The notes beneath the pieces were generated by a model. The model was not told where the DNA came from. It searched no databases and saw only the letters and a list, made by a program, of their open reading frames with translations. 64,000 bases of DNA from Rhodophyticola sp. CCM32. GTDB lineage: Bacteria; Pseudomonadota; Alphaproteobacteria; Rhodobacterales; Rhodobacteraceae. The stretch spans positions 3,666,001-3,730,000 of the forward strand of contig NZ_CP038492.1 of the NCBI RefSeq assembly GCF_004751985.1, in the 5' to 3' direction. Positions 15,647 through 24,793 of this stretch are shown in pieces; within the stretch, counting starts at the first letter, position 1; each line of letters opens with the position of its first letter. The position numbers and the translations under genes are program-made.

Positions 15647-18600
15647 GTGTGAATGAGGCCTCCCGCGCGCAGATCATTGCCGCCGATCCGGGGCAATCCA
15701 CCTGGCTTTCGGCCAATGCGGGCAGCGGCAAGACCCGGGTTCTGACCGACCGGGTTGCGCGGCTGCTGCTGGAGGAGGTGCCGCCGGAGCGCATTCTCTG
15801 TCTGACCTATACCAAGGCGGCGGCGTCCGAGATGCAGAACCGCCTGTTCCGGCGCCTTGGCGAATGGGCAATGATGGGGGTTGACGGGCTGGAAGAGGCG
15901 CTGAACAATCTGGGGCTGGACCCCGCAGAGATCACGCCCGACCTGCTGTCGCGCGCCCGCACGCTGTTTGCCCGCGCGATCGAGACGCCGGGGGGCCTGA
16001 AAATCCAGACCATCCACTCGTTTTGCGGCGGGGTGCTGCGCCGGTTTCCGCTGGAGGCCGGGGTGTCGCCCGGCTTCACCGAAATGGATGAACGCGCGCA
16101 GATGCTGCTGGCCGAGGATGTGCTGGGCGATCTGGCGGCTGGCGGCGATGTGGCGGCGGTGGATGCGGTGGCGCAATATCTGTCAGGCGATGACATGGCC
16201 GGGCTTTTGCGCGCGCTTCTGGCCCATCGCGACGGGGTTGAGCCGCCGAAAAGCCGGGCGGATATTTTCGGCTGGTTCGGGATCGACCCGGGGTTGAGCG
16301 CCGCAGATATTCTGGGTCCGTGTTTTCTGGGCGGTGAGCAGGCGCTTTGTGACAGGTTGCTGCCGCATCTGGACCCGGAAAGCCGGACCTATGGCAACAG
16401 CCATCGGATATTGGCGGGGATCAATTGGCTGCGCCCCGGTCTTGAAGATCTGACGCAACTCGAAAAGGTGTTTCTGACGGGCTCAGCCACCAAGACGCCG
16501 GATGCGGCCAAGATCGGCTCGTTTGGCAATGCCCAGATACGGGCAGCTATGGGCGCGGATCTGGCACCACTGGAAGACTTCATGCTGCGCCTTGAAGCGG
16601 CTCGCCCGCAGCGCCGGGCCCTGCAATCGGCGGGCAAGACCGCCGCGCTGCACCAGTTCGCCGCAGCGTTCCTGCCCGCTTATGACGCTGCGAAACAGGC
16701 CCGTGGCTGGCTTGATTTCGACGATCTGATCCGCCGCACCCGGGCCTTGCTGATGGCACCGGGCGTGGCGCAATGGGTTCTGTTCCGTCTGGATGGCGGG
16801 ATTGACCATATTCTGGTGGATGAGGCGCAGGATACCGCCCCCGCCCAATGGCAGATCATCGCCAAACTGGCCGAGGAATTTGCCGCCGGTATCGGCGCGC
16901 GGGCCGATACGCCGCGAACCATTTTTGTGGTCGGCGACAAGAAACAGTCGATCTATTCCTTTCAGGGGGCCGACCCGTCGGGGTTTGACCGGATGCGCGA
17001 GCATTTCGCCGGGCAACTGGCCCAGATCGGCGCGCCGTTCCAGGCGCGCGAACTGATCTATTCCTTCCGCTCGGCCGCGCCTGTTCTGGCGCTGGTTGAT
17101 CATGTGGCGGGCGGAGCGGCGGCGGCAGGCGTGGGGCCGGATGTCACCCATACAGCCTTCAAAACCGCTTTGCCCGGGCGGATCGACATCTGGCCGCATA
17201 TCGCCAGATCGGAAAAGCAGGTGCCATCGAACTGGGAAAACCCGGTCGATCTTCTGGAAGAGGATCATCACCATGTGCGTCTGGCGCGCCGGGTGGCCGA
17301 GGCGATCAGCGCGATGCTGGACGGGCAGACCATGATCACCGTTGAGGAAGACGGCAAAACCCGCCGCCGCGCGGTGCGGGCCGGCGACATTCTGATATTG
17401 GTGCAGCGCCGGTCAGACCTGTTTCACGAGATGATCGCCGCGATCAAGGCGGCGGGCCTGCCGATTGCCGGGGCCGACCGGATGCGCGTGGCCGCTGAAC
17501 TGGCGGTGAAGGATCTGATCGCGCTGATGGCGTTTCTGGCCACGCCCGAGGATGACCTGTCATTGGCCTGTGTTCTGCGGTCGCCCGTTCTGGGCTGGTC
17601 CGAGGCGGCGCTGTACGATCTTGCCCATGGGCGCAAAGGCTTTTTATGGCGCGCCCTGCAAAGCCGGGCCGGGGCGTTCCCGCAGAGTGTGGCGCTGTTG
17701 GAAGACCTGCGCGACCGCGCGGATTTTCTGCGCCCCTATGACCTGCTTGAACGGGTGTTGATCCGCCATGATGCCAGGCGCAATCTGCTGGCCCGTCTGG
17801 GGCCCGAGGCGGAAGACGGCATTGATGCGATGCTGGGTCAGGCGCTGGCCTATGAACGGATGGAGGTGCCCAACCTGACCGGATTTGTCGGCTGGTTGCA
17901 GGCCGATGACGTGACCATCAAACGCGACCCGGGGCGGGCGGGAAACCAGATCAGGGTGATGTCGATCCACGGGGCGAAAGGGCTGGAAGCGCCGATTGTG
18001 ATCCTGCCCGATTGCGCACAGCGGCGCAGCGGCAATCAGGGTGTTCGCCTGCTGGAGCCCGAAGGCGGCCCGCTGGTCTGGCCGATGCCCAAGGCGGATG
18101 CCCCGGCAATGATGCGGCCCGCCCATGAGGCGGCGGCCCGCGCCGAGGCGGAAGAACGCAACCGGCTGCTTTATGTGGCGATGACGCGGGCGGAAAGCTG
18201 GCTGATCGTGGCCGCCGCCGGTGATCTGGGCCGGGCAGCGGGGCAAAGCTGGTACGGGATGATCCGCGAAAGCGCCGAGGCCCTGAGTGCTGCGCCACAG
18301 CCGATGTTCGGTGAGACAGGCTTGCGTCTGGAAAGCGGCGATTGGGCCGCGCCGGGGGATGCCGCACCGGTCGCCGCGCCGCCGCCCGCCGGGTTGCCGG
18401 ACTGGGCGCGGCACCCGGCGGCGGATACGGGTCGGATGCAGCCCGCCCGCGCGCCCTCTGATCTGGGCGGGGCCAAGGCGCTGGCCTCTGATACCGTCGG
18501 GCTGGCCGAGGATCAGGCGAAACGGCGCGGCCGGTTGATCCATCTGCTGCTGGAGCATCTGCCCGGCGTGGCCGAGGCCGGATGGGCGGCGGCGGCCCCG

Positions 18601-19026
18601 GGCATTCTGGCATTGGAGGAAGACGTGCCGGAGCCGGAACAGGCGGCCCTGCTGGAAGAGGCAAGCAGGGTTCTGACCGCCCCGGCCCTGGCCCCTGTCT
18701 TCGCCCCTGACACCCTGGCCGAGGTGCCGCTGACCGCCTGGAGCGACATCTTGTCGGTGCAGTTGTTTGGCGTGATCGACCGGCTGATCGTGACCGAAAC
18801 CCGCGTTCTGGCGGTTGATTTCAAATCGAACGCCACGGTTCCGGCCCGGGCGGAAGATGTGCCCGAGGGGCTGTTGCGGCAGATGGGGGCTTATGCGGAA
18901 ATGCTGAGCCCGCTTTATCCGGGCCGCAGCATCGAGACGGCACTCCTCTGGACCCGGACTGCAACGCTGATGGTGCTGCCTCACAGTTCCGTCATGGCGG
19001 CGTTGCAAAGGGCAGCCTCTGCTTGA
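15643..19026 (+). CDS. addA: double-strand break repair helicase AddA
   Basis: UvrD-like helicase/nuclease subunit of AddAB, 1127 residues. Motif I reads SANAGSGKTRVLTDRVARLL, motif Ia LTYTKAAASEMQ, motif II HILVDEAQDTAPAQW, motif III VGDKKQSIYSFQGADP, and motif V VMSIHGAKGLEAPIV with LYVAMTRA after it. The C-terminal nuclease core is VLAVDFKSN. Everything expected is present and uninterrupted. It is the last gene of the tsaE-addA run; trxA follows after 69 bp. Confidence 0.97.
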   Translation: MSVNEASRAQIIAADPGQSTWLSANAGSGKTRVLTDRVARLLLEEVPPERILCLTYTKAAASEMQNRLFRRLGEWAMMGVDGLEEALNNLGLDPAEITPDLLSRARTLFARAIETPGGLKIQTIHSFCGGVLRRFPLEAGVSPGFTEMDERAQMLLAEDVLGDLAAGGDVAAVDAVAQYLSGDDMAGLLRALLAHRDGVEPPKSRADIFGWFGIDPGLSAADILGPCFLGGEQALCDRLLPHLDPESRTYGNSHRILAGINWLRPGLEDLTQLEKVFLTGSATKTPDAAKIGSFGNAQIRAAMGADLAPLEDFMLRLEAARPQRRALQSAGKTAALHQFAAAFLPAYDAAKQARGWLDFDDLIRRTRALLMAPGVAQWVLFRLDGGIDHILVDEAQDTAPAQWQIIAKLAEEFAAGIGARADTPRTIFVVGDKKQSIYSFQGADPSGFDRMREHFAGQLAQIGAPFQARELIYSFRSAAPVLALVDHVAGGAAAAGVGPDVTHTAFKTALPGRIDIWPHIARSEKQVPSNWENPVDLLEEDHHHVRLARRVAEAISAMLDGQTMITVEEDGKTRRRAVRAGDILILVQRRSDLFHEMIAAIKAAGLPIAGADRMRVAAELAVKDLIALMAFLATPEDDLSLACVLRSPVLGWSEAALYDLAHGRKGFLWRALQSRAGAFPQSVALLEDLRDRADFLRPYDLLERVLIRHDARRNLLARLGPEAEDGIDAMLGQALAYERMEVPNLTGFVGWLQADDVTIKRDPGRAGNQIRVMSIHGAKGLEAPIVILPDCAQRRSGNQGVRLLEPEGGPLVWPMPKADAPAMMRPAHEAAARAEAEERNRLLYVAMTRAESWLIVAAAGDLGRAAGQSWYGMIRESAEALSAAPQPMFGETGLRLESGDWAAPGDAAPVAAPPPAGLPDWARHPAADTGRMQPARAPSDLGGAKALASDTVGLAEDQAKRRGRLIHLLLEHLPGVAEAGWAAAAPGILALEEDVPEPEQAALLEEASRVLTAPALAPVFAPDTLAEVPLTAWSDILSVQLFGVIDRLIVTETRVLAVDFKSNATVPARAEDVPEGLLRQMGAYAEMLSPLYPGRSIETALLWTRTATLMVLPHSSVMAALQRAASA

Positions 19027-19095
19027 CCTTGGCGGGTCAGGTTCCTACCTTCACCCTCCAACATCAATGATCCGCGCCTTTGAGGAGAGCGAGCA

Positions 19096-19416
19096 ATGAC
19101 CACCGTTTCCGTCACCGATGATACGTTTGACGCCGAGGTCCGGCAATCGACCATCCCTGTTGTGGTGGATTTCTGGGCCGAATGGTGCGGCCCCTGTAAA
19201 CAGATCGGCCCGGCCCTGGAAGAACTGTCAAGCGAGTATGACGGCAAGGTCAAGATCGTGAAGGTGAATGTGGATGAAAACCCCACCGCGCCCATGCAAC
19301 TGGGTGTGCGGGGCATTCCGGCGCTGTTCATGTTCAAGGATGGGGAAGTGATCTCCAACAAGGTCGGCGCGGCCCCGAAAGCGGCCCTGCAGAAATGGAT
19401 TGACGAGGCGGTCTGA
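19096..19416 (+). CDS. trxA: thioredoxin
   Basis: A 106-residue cytosolic thioredoxin with the redox site [14 protein letters not shown] and the cis-proline loop [13 protein letters not shown]. It reduces protein disulfides and passes electrons from thioredoxin reductase. GAGGAGAG lies just before the ATG. The neighbourhood addA-trxA is typical for the order, and a strong terminator ends the unit. Confidence 0.97.
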   Translation: MTTVSVTDDTFDAEVRQSTIPVVVDFWAEWCGPCKQIGPALEELSSEYDGKVKIVKVNVDENPTAPMQLGVRGIPALFMFKDGEVISNKVGAAPKAALQKWIDEAV

Positions 19417-19470
19417 CCCCGCCCTGGTCTGCGCCCCCGCTGTAAGAGGGCACGACAGTTTTCAGCAACA

Positions 19471-19503
19471 GACCCGCCGGGGATCACCCGGCGGGTCTTT
19501 TTT
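19471..19503 (+). terminator. Rho-independent terminator after trxA
   Basis: An 11-bp perfect stem (GACCCGCCGGG / CCCGGCGGGTC) with a 5-nt loop is followed by six T. It has no A run on the other side, so it works in the + direction. Confidence 0.92.
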
Positions 19504-19568
19504 GATATACGGGGAGTGCCCGGAGATGCGGGAATTCCACATACCTCTCCCGCAGATGGCCCGGTGCT

Positions 19569-20606
19569 TCAGGTCCAGTCCAGCACCACCTTGCCCGACT
19601 GCCCTGACAGCATTGCCGCGAACCCGTCACGATATTCCGCCGCCTTGAACCGGTGGGTGATGACCCGGCGCACATCCAGCCCGTTTTCAAGCATCGCGAT
19701 CATCTTGTACCAGGTCTCGAAAATCTCCCGGCCATAAACGCCTTTGATTGTGATCGCCTTGAAGACGATCCGGCTCCAGTCGACGGGGGATTTGCCCGGC
19801 GGAATGCCCAGAAGCGCAATCCGCCCGCCCATCACCAGCGTTTCAACCATCTGGTCCAGCGCCCGCTGATTGCCCGACATCTCAAGCCCCACATCAAAGC
19901 CCTGCTGCAGGCCCAGTTCGGGGATCACAGCGGCCAGATCCTCCTGCGCGACATTCACCGGCCGCAGATCGGCCACCTGTCCTGCCAGATCCAGCCGGGC
20001 CTGGTTCACATCGGTGATCACCACATGGCGCGCGCCTGCATGCCGGGCCACGGCGGCGGCCATGATCCCGATCGGGCCGGCGCCGGTCACCAGCACATCC
20101 TCGCCCAGCAAATCAAAGCTGAGCGCTGTGTGAACCGCATTGCCCAACGGGTCCAGAATGGCCCCGATCTCATCATCAATCGTATCGGGCAGGGGCACCA
20201 CATTGAACGCGGGCAGGGCCAGATATTCCGCGAATGCGCCCTGTTCATTCACCCCGATCCCGCGGGTTTCCGGATCGAGGTGGAACTTGCCCGCCCGGCT
20301 CTGGCGCGATGTCCTGCCGATCAGATGCCCCTCGCCCGAGCAGCGCTGGCCAAGTGTCAGCCCCTCCACATTCCGGCCCATCTCAACGATCTGCCCGGCA
20401 AATTCATGGCCGGTGACAAGCGGGGTCGGCACGGTTTTCGCGGCCCAGTCATCCCAGGTCCAGATATGGATATCGGTGCCGCAGATCCCGGTCTTGTTGA
20501 TGCGGATCAGAACCTCATCGGGTTTGATCTCGGGGACGGGAACGGCCTGCATTTCCAGCCCTTCCACCGGGGCGGGTTTGACCAAAGCCTGCATCTGATT
20601 GGTCAT
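19569..20606 (-). CDS. tdh: L-threonine 3-dehydrogenase
   Basis: Zinc- and NAD-dependent medium-chain dehydrogenase of 345 residues converting threonine to 2-amino-3-oxobutyrate. It shows the catalytic zinc site [16 protein letters not shown] and [14 protein letters not shown], and the NAD site [19 protein letters not shown]. The structural zinc region is [18 protein letters not shown], which, unlike many family members, shows only one cysteine in that stretch. It overlaps kbl by 4 bp; together the two enzymes cleave threonine to glycine and acetyl-CoA. Confidence 0.95.
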   Translation of the reverse strand: MTNQMQALVKPAPVEGLEMQAVPVPEIKPDEVLIRINKTGICGTDIHIWTWDDWAAKTVPTPLVTGHEFAGQIVEMGRNVEGLTLGQRCSGEGHLIGRTSRQSRAGKFHLDPETRGIGVNEQGAFAEYLALPAFNVVPLPDTIDDEIGAILDPLGNAVHTALSFDLLGEDVLVTGAGPIGIMAAAVARHAGARHVVITDVNQARLDLAGQVADLRPVNVAQEDLAAVIPELGLQQGFDVGLEMSGNQRALDQMVETLVMGGRIALLGIPPGKSPVDWSRIVFKAITIKGVYGREIFETWYKMIAMLENGLDVRRVITHRFKAAEYRDGFAAMLSGQSGKVVLDWT

Positions 20607-21808
20607 CTGATCACCCCCACATCCCGCCCGGCGGCGGCAAAGGCCTCCAGCCCGAAATCCAGATCATCGCGGGTCAGGGCGGCATTCATCTGGGTTCTGA
20701 TCCGCGCCTTGCCTTTGGGCACAACCGGGAAGAAGAACCCGGCCACATAAACGCCACGCGCATAAAGCGCCGATGCCATCTCCTGCGCCAGCCGGGCCTC
20801 GCCCAGCATCACCGGGATGATCGGGTGCTGGCCGGGCAGAAGGTCGAACCCCAGATCGGTCAGACCGGCCCGCCAATGGGCGGCATTCTCGAAAAGCTGT
20901 GCGCGCAGCCCGTCGCCCGCCTCGACCAGTGTCAAGGCTTCCAGCCCCGCGGCGCAAACCGCGGGCGGCAGGGCGTTGGAAAACAGATAGGGGCGGGAGC
21001 GTTGGCGCAGCAGGTCGATCACCGGTTGCGGCCCGGCGATATAGCCGCCGATGGCCCCACCAAGCGCCTTGCCCAGGGTGCCGGTCAGCAGATGCACCTG
21101 ATCGGCGACGCCTGCATGATGGGGGGTGCCGCGCCCCTCAGGCCCCATGAAGCCCGTCGCATGGCAATCATCGACCATCACCACCGCGTCATAAGCCTCT
21201 GCCAGGGCGGTGATCTTGGCCAGGGGCGCCAGATAGCCATCCATCGAGAACACGCCATCTGTGGCAATCATGATCGTACGCGCGCCTTCGGCCCTTGCGG
21301 CTTTCAACTGCGCCTCAAGCTCCTCCATATCCGCATTGGCATAGCGATAGCGCCGGGCCTTGCACAGGCGGATGCCGTCGATGATCGAGGCATGGTTCAG
21401 CGCATCGGAAATAATGGCATCCTCGGGGCCGAGCAGGGGTTCGAACAGCCCGCCATTGGCATCGAAACAGGCGGCAAACAGAATCGCGTCTTCCTTGCCC
21501 AGAAACCGCGCCAGCGCCTGTTCCAAAGCGCGGTGCAGGCCTTGCGTGCCGCAGATGAACCGCACGCTGGCCATGCCATACCCCTGATGTTCCATCGCCT
21601 CGCGGGCGGCGGCAATCAGGGCCGGATGATCGGCCAGACCCAGATAGTTATTGGCACAAAGGTTAAGCAGCCTGCGCGGCCTGCCATCCTCTGTGACCGT
21701 CACATGCCCGCCCTGTGGCGAGATGATCGGGCGTTCCGTCTTGTAAAGCCCGTCCTCCCGGATGTGTTTGAGGGTTTCGGATACGCGTGTGAGAAAAGCC
21801 TGGGACAT
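20603..21808 (-). CDS. kbl: glycine C-acetyltransferase (2-amino-3-ketobutyrate CoA ligase)
   Basis: PLP-dependent enzyme of 401 residues cleaving 2-amino-3-oxobutyrate with CoA to glycine and acetyl-CoA. The PLP lysine sits in [17 protein letters not shown], with [18 protein letters not shown] before it. The start at 21808 has AGGAGG at about 9 nt spacing and gives the family N-terminus [20 protein letters not shown]. It is the first gene of a tdh-kbl operon and has a striking palindrome upstream. Confidence 0.95.
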   Translation of the reverse strand: MSQAFLTRVSETLKHIREDGLYKTERPIISPQGGHVTVTEDGRPRRLLNLCANNYLGLADHPALIAAAREAMEHQGYGMASVRFICGTQGLHRALEQALARFLGKEDAILFAACFDANGGLFEPLLGPEDAIISDALNHASIIDGIRLCKARRYRYANADMEELEAQLKAARAEGARTIMIATDGVFSMDGYLAPLAKITALAEAYDAVVMVDDCHATGFMGPEGRGTPHHAGVADQVHLLTGTLGKALGGAIGGYIAGPQPVIDLLRQRSRPYLFSNALPPAVCAAGLEALTLVEAGDGLRAQLFENAAHWRAGLTDLGFDLLPGQHPIIPVMLGEARLAQEMASALYARGVYVAGFFFPVVPKGKARIRTQMNAALTRDDLDFGLEAFAAAGRDVGVIR

Positions 21809-21837
21809 ATGCGCGACCTCCTGACCGCCAGCATAAA

Positions 21838-21874
21838 CCATGTTGCGCGCCAGATTGAATGGCGCGCGACATGG
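21838..21874. promoter_or_regulatory. 37-bp imperfect palindrome upstream of kbl-tdh
   Basis: Arms CCATGTTGCGCGCCA and TGGCGCGCGACATGG match at 14 of 15 positions around a 7-bp centre. It sits 30-66 bp before the kbl start, where an operator would be expected. The binding protein is unknown; an Lrp/AsnC-type or other amino-acid-responsive regulator is a guess. Confidence 0.6.
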
Positions 21875-21904
21875 ATATCAGGCAAGCTGTCGGAAACGGG
21901 CGTT

Positions 21905-22076
21905 TTATAACTTCGGTCTGAAATTTCACCCCGCTCAGCACCATCCCGCCCGGCGGCAACGCCGGGCAGCGCCCGACCCGCCCCAACAGGGCGGGCGCTT
22001 CTCGCCCACCCTTCGGTTCGGGCGCTGCCCTCCGCGCAATGCATGTGCGTTGAGGATTAGATGGATGATATTCTAG
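21905..22076 (+). repeat. dispersed GC-rich intergenic repeat, copy B
   Basis: Contains the block CTTCGGTCTGAAATTTC, then CCCGCCCGGCGGCAACGCCG, GGGCGCTTCTCGCCCACC, TTCGGTTCGGGCGCTGCCCTC and a trailing GCAATGCATGTGCGTTG up to TTCTAGGC. All blocks recur in the same order in copies C and D. It fills the gap between kbl and the 3' end of chrR. Confidence 0.85.
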
Positions 22077-22079
22077 GCC

Positions 22080-22727
22080 TCAGATCCCCACAAAAGGCTG
22101 CGCGATGCGCGGCAAAATCCCGTCGAATTTCAGCGGCGCGTCGGTTGCGATCAGGCAGATGCAATCCGCCCCCGGTTCCGCCGTGGGGGTGTGATGGGTC
22201 TCCGCATTGGCAATCTCGATATCACCGCGGGCAAAGCGGTCTTCCTCATCCGCATAGGCGCCTTGCAGAACCAGCGTCATCTCGGTGCCCCGGTGGCTGT
22301 GCATCGGCATCGCCTGACCGGCGGGAATGTAAAGCAGCCTTGCGCTGGCATCCTTGCCGGTATGCAGCACGCATTGTTTCACCCCCATGCCGACGGGGCG
22401 CCATTTCACCGTGTCGAGATCGCCGCCGACCATCTGGCGCAGCGGCGCGGGAAAGACGCCCGTTGCAGGGGCAATCTCTGTCATCTCCGGCATCGGGTCG
22501 CCGGTGATCCGCGCAAGGGTTGCCTCCAGACTATGCGCGTCCAGATCGGCCAGCCCGATCGTCTCCAGCACACCGCCGCCAATGGCCTCGTAGCTTTCCA
22601 GCCGGGCGCGGGCCTCATCGCTGAGCGAGACATGGGTTGCGACAACCAGGTCAAAAGCCTCGGGCAGGGCGCCTGCCGCATAGCCCATCAAAAGGTCGTC
22701 GGGTATCTGGTGGTTTACATCAATCAT
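22080..22727 (-). CDS. chrR: ChrR-like cupin anti-sigma factor lacking the cysteine zinc ligands
   Basis: Partner of the adjacent ECF sigma factor. In Rhodobacter sphaeroides ChrR binds RpoE through an N-terminal zinc domain (two His, two Cys) and responds to singlet oxygen through a C-terminal cupin. Here the two histidines are kept (His6, His32 in VATHVSLSDEAR), but Ser36 and Ala39 stand where the CxxC pair should be. The cupin keeps its metal ligands in PMHSHRGTEMTLVLQG and NAETHHTP. The product is 215 residues, normal for the family. Zinc-independent folding or altered RpoE affinity is inference. It lies 6 bp downstream of rpoE. Confidence 0.9.
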   Translation of the reverse strand: MIDVNHQIPDDLLMGYAAGALPEAFDLVVATHVSLSDEARARLESYEAIGGGVLETIGLADLDAHSLEATLARITGDPMPEMTEIAPATGVFPAPLRQMVGGDLDTVKWRPVGMGVKQCVLHTGKDASARLLYIPAGQAMPMHSHRGTEMTLVLQGAYADEEDRFARGDIEIANAETHHTPTAEPGADCICLIATDAPLKFDGILPRIAQPFVGI

Positions 22728-22733
22728 ATCATT

Positions 22734-23378
22734 TCACGTCATATTGTGCCGAAGCCGGTCCAGCGCCAACCTAATGCGCGACTTGATCGTGCCAAGGGGC
22801 AGACCGGTTTCGGCGGCGATTTCGCTATGGGTGAGGTCTCCGAAATAGGCGCGTTCGACCAGAACCCGCTGCTTTTCGGGAAGGTGTTTCAGGGCATCTG
22901 CCAGTTGTGTGCTTTCCTGCTGAAATGCGATCACATCAGCCTGATCAGGGGCCGCTTCGGGGCCCCAGGGCAGGTCTTCAGGTTCAGGCCGGGCATATTT
23001 GCGCAACAGGTCGATCCTGCGGTTCCGGGCTATGGTGAAAATCCATGTCGCCACACTGGCCCGGGACGGGTCATACATATGTGCCTTGCGCCAAAGCGTT
23101 GCCATGACATCCTGCATGCAGTCCTCGGCCAGGCCGGCATCGGCGCCGGATTTCATCAGAAACGCTTTCACCTTTGGCGCGAAATGCCGGAACAGCGCGG
23201 CAAAGGCCGTCTGATCGTGATGGCAGGCAATTGCACGCACAAGCCCGGCCCAATCTGTCTCATCTTCTGGTGCGATGGTCACGGCTTTCCCGGGTTTCGC
23301 ATCCGCTGCCAGCACGGTGTCACGGCTTTGCCGGATCACGCTTGGCGGCAGCTTTGCAGGTGCATTATGGTCATTCAT
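22734..23378 (-). CDS. rpoE: ECF sigma factor RpoE (ECF11, singlet-oxygen type)
   Basis: Sigma-70 family ECF factor, 214 residues. Region 2 reads LFRHFAPKVKAFLMKSG, DCMQDVMATLWRKAHMYDP and TWIFTIARNRRIDLLRK; region 4 reads LPEKQRVLVERAYFGDLTHS and GLPLGTIKSRIRLALDRLR. Pairing with a cupin anti-sigma gene marks the RpoE-ChrR group that answers singlet oxygen. I use the ATG at 23378, since upstream in-frame ATGs at 23396 and 23387 fall in or before the expected transcription start of the promoter at 23395-23421. Autoregulation is likely from that promoter. Confidence 0.95.
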   Translation of the reverse strand: MNDHNAPAKLPPSVIRQSRDTVLAADAKPGKAVTIAPEDETDWAGLVRAIACHHDQTAFAALFRHFAPKVKAFLMKSGADAGLAEDCMQDVMATLWRKAHMYDPSRASVATWIFTIARNRRIDLLRKYARPEPEDLPWGPEAAPDQADVIAFQQESTQLADALKHLPEKQRVLVERAYFGDLTHSEIAAETGLPLGTIKSRIRLALDRLRHNMT

Positions 23379-23394
23379 CACAAGCATACAGACC

Positions 23395-23421
23395 ATACGC
23401 GCAATGGCCTAACACGGATCA
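23395..23421 (-). promoter_or_regulatory. predicted RpoE (ECF11) promoter of rpoE-chrR
   Basis: On the minus strand TGATCC (23421-23416) is followed after 15 bp by GCGTAT (23400-23395). TGATCC is the established -35 element of Rhodobacter RpoE promoters. The transcript would begin a few bases before the chosen rpoE start. Confidence 0.7.
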
Positions 23422-23433
23422 TTCTTTTTTGTT

Positions 23434-23460
23434 TCATCCGCAAGGGGACATTGCCCGTAA
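23434..23460 (+). promoter_or_regulatory. predicted RpoE (ECF11) promoter of the divergent operon
   Basis: TCATCC (23434-23439), 15 bp, then CCGTAA (23455-23460). The spacing equals that of the rpoE promoter on the other strand and the elements differ at few positions. It is placed about 40 bp before the oxidoreductase start. Confidence 0.6.
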
Positions 23461-23500
23461 TCCCATATAGAGATTGAAAAACGCGCTTGGGGAATCATCC

Positions 23501-24793
23501 GTGCCATTTGAAACTGCCGCCGCCGCGCCACGCCGTATTGCTGTTATCGGGGGCGGGATTTCCGGGATGGGTGCGGCCTATCACCTGTCGAGAACCCATG
23601 CCGTCAGCCTGTTCGAGGCCGAGGGACGACTTGGCGGGCATGCGCGCACGGTTCTGGCCGGCGCAAATGGCGATCAGCCGGTCGATACCGGGTTCATCGT
23701 GTTCAATTACGCGAACTATCCCCATCTGACAGCGCTGTTTGATGCCTTGGACGTGCCGGTTGCCAAAAGCGATATGAGCTTTGCTGCCTCGATTGATGGT
23801 GGCAGGATTGAATACGGATTGCGCGATGTCAGGTCGCTTTTCGCCCAGAAATCAAATCTGCTGCGCCCCGGTTTCCTGCGTATGGTGCGCGATATTCTGC
23901 GGTTCAATGCGCAGGCTGTGGGGATGGCGGATGACTGCACCATAACCCTGGGCGATCTGATGGATCAGATGGGCATGGGCCGCTGGTTCCGCGACTATTA
24001 CCTGACGCCGATTTCAGGGGCGATCTGGTCCACACCGAAAGAAGAGATCATGGCGTTTCCGGCGCAGGCGCTGGTCCGGTTCTTTCGCAATCATGCACTG
24101 TTAAGCGCTACGGGGCAGCATCAATGGTGGACGGTTCAGGGCGGATCGGTCGCCTATGTCAGCCGTCTGGAGGCGGCGATGCGGCGGCAGGGCGTCGGCA
24201 TCCATCTGGGCCACCCGGTTCAGAACGTGCGCCGGGTCGCGGGCGGGGCTGAAATTTTCCACCGGGGCGGGTGGGAGATGTTCGATGAGATTGTCTTTGC
24301 CAGCCATTCTGATGACACGCTGGCGATGCTGGCCGATCCCAGCCCGGCAGAGGCCGCTGCCCTTGGCGCGGTGCGCTATCAGGCGAATGAAGCGGTGCTG
24401 CACGCGGATGCGCGTGCGATGCCACAGCGCCGGGCAACCTGGTCGGCCTGGAATTACGCGGAACGTCCCGGTCATGACGGGGGGCCGATTGATCTGACCT
24501 ATTGGATGAATTGCCTGCAACCGATCCCCAAAGCGGACCCGCTTTTCGTGACGCTGAACAGCCGTGGCCCGATTGATGAGGCGCTGATCTATGACAGCAC
24601 GATCTTCCGCCATCCGGTCTATGATCTGGCGGCATTGACGGCCCAGAATACGATTCGCAGCATGAATGGCAGCAACAGCACATGGTTCTGCGGTGCCTGG
24701 ATGAAAAACGGTTTCCATGAAGACGGCTATGCCAGCGCCATCGAGGTGGTCGAGGCGATGGCGCTGCGGGACAGATTGGTGCTGGCCGCGTGA
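23501..24793 (+). CDS. NAD(P)/FAD-dependent oxidoreductase of the RpoE regulon
   Basis: Flavoprotein of 430 residues with the FAD-binding dinucleotide fold RRIAVIGGGISGMGAAYHLS near the N-terminus and a KSDMSFAAS segment typical of the amine oxidase/protoporphyrinogen-oxidase-like group found next to DUF1365. I chose GTG 23501, preceded by GGGGAA, over the TTG at 23474. In relatives this gene lies with DUF1365 and a cyclopropane-fatty-acid-synthase-type methyltransferase and belongs to the RpoE stress regulon. That suggests modification of membrane lipids, but no methyltransferase gene is present here. It overlaps the next gene by 4 bp. Confidence 0.88.
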   Translation: MPFETAAAAPRRIAVIGGGISGMGAAYHLSRTHAVSLFEAEGRLGGHARTVLAGANGDQPVDTGFIVFNYANYPHLTALFDALDVPVAKSDMSFAASIDGGRIEYGLRDVRSLFAQKSNLLRPGFLRMVRDILRFNAQAVGMADDCTITLGDLMDQMGMGRWFRDYYLTPISGAIWSTPKEEIMAFPAQALVRFFRNHALLSATGQHQWWTVQGGSVAYVSRLEAAMRRQGVGIHLGHPVQNVRRVAGGAEIFHRGGWEMFDEIVFASHSDDTLAMLADPSPAEAAALGAVRYQANEAVLHADARAMPQRRATWSAWNYAERPGHDGGPIDLTYWMNCLQPIPKADPLFVTLNSRGPIDEALIYDSTIFRHPVYDLAALTAQNTIRSMNGSNSTWFCGAWMKNGFHEDGYASAIEVVEAMALRDRLVLAA

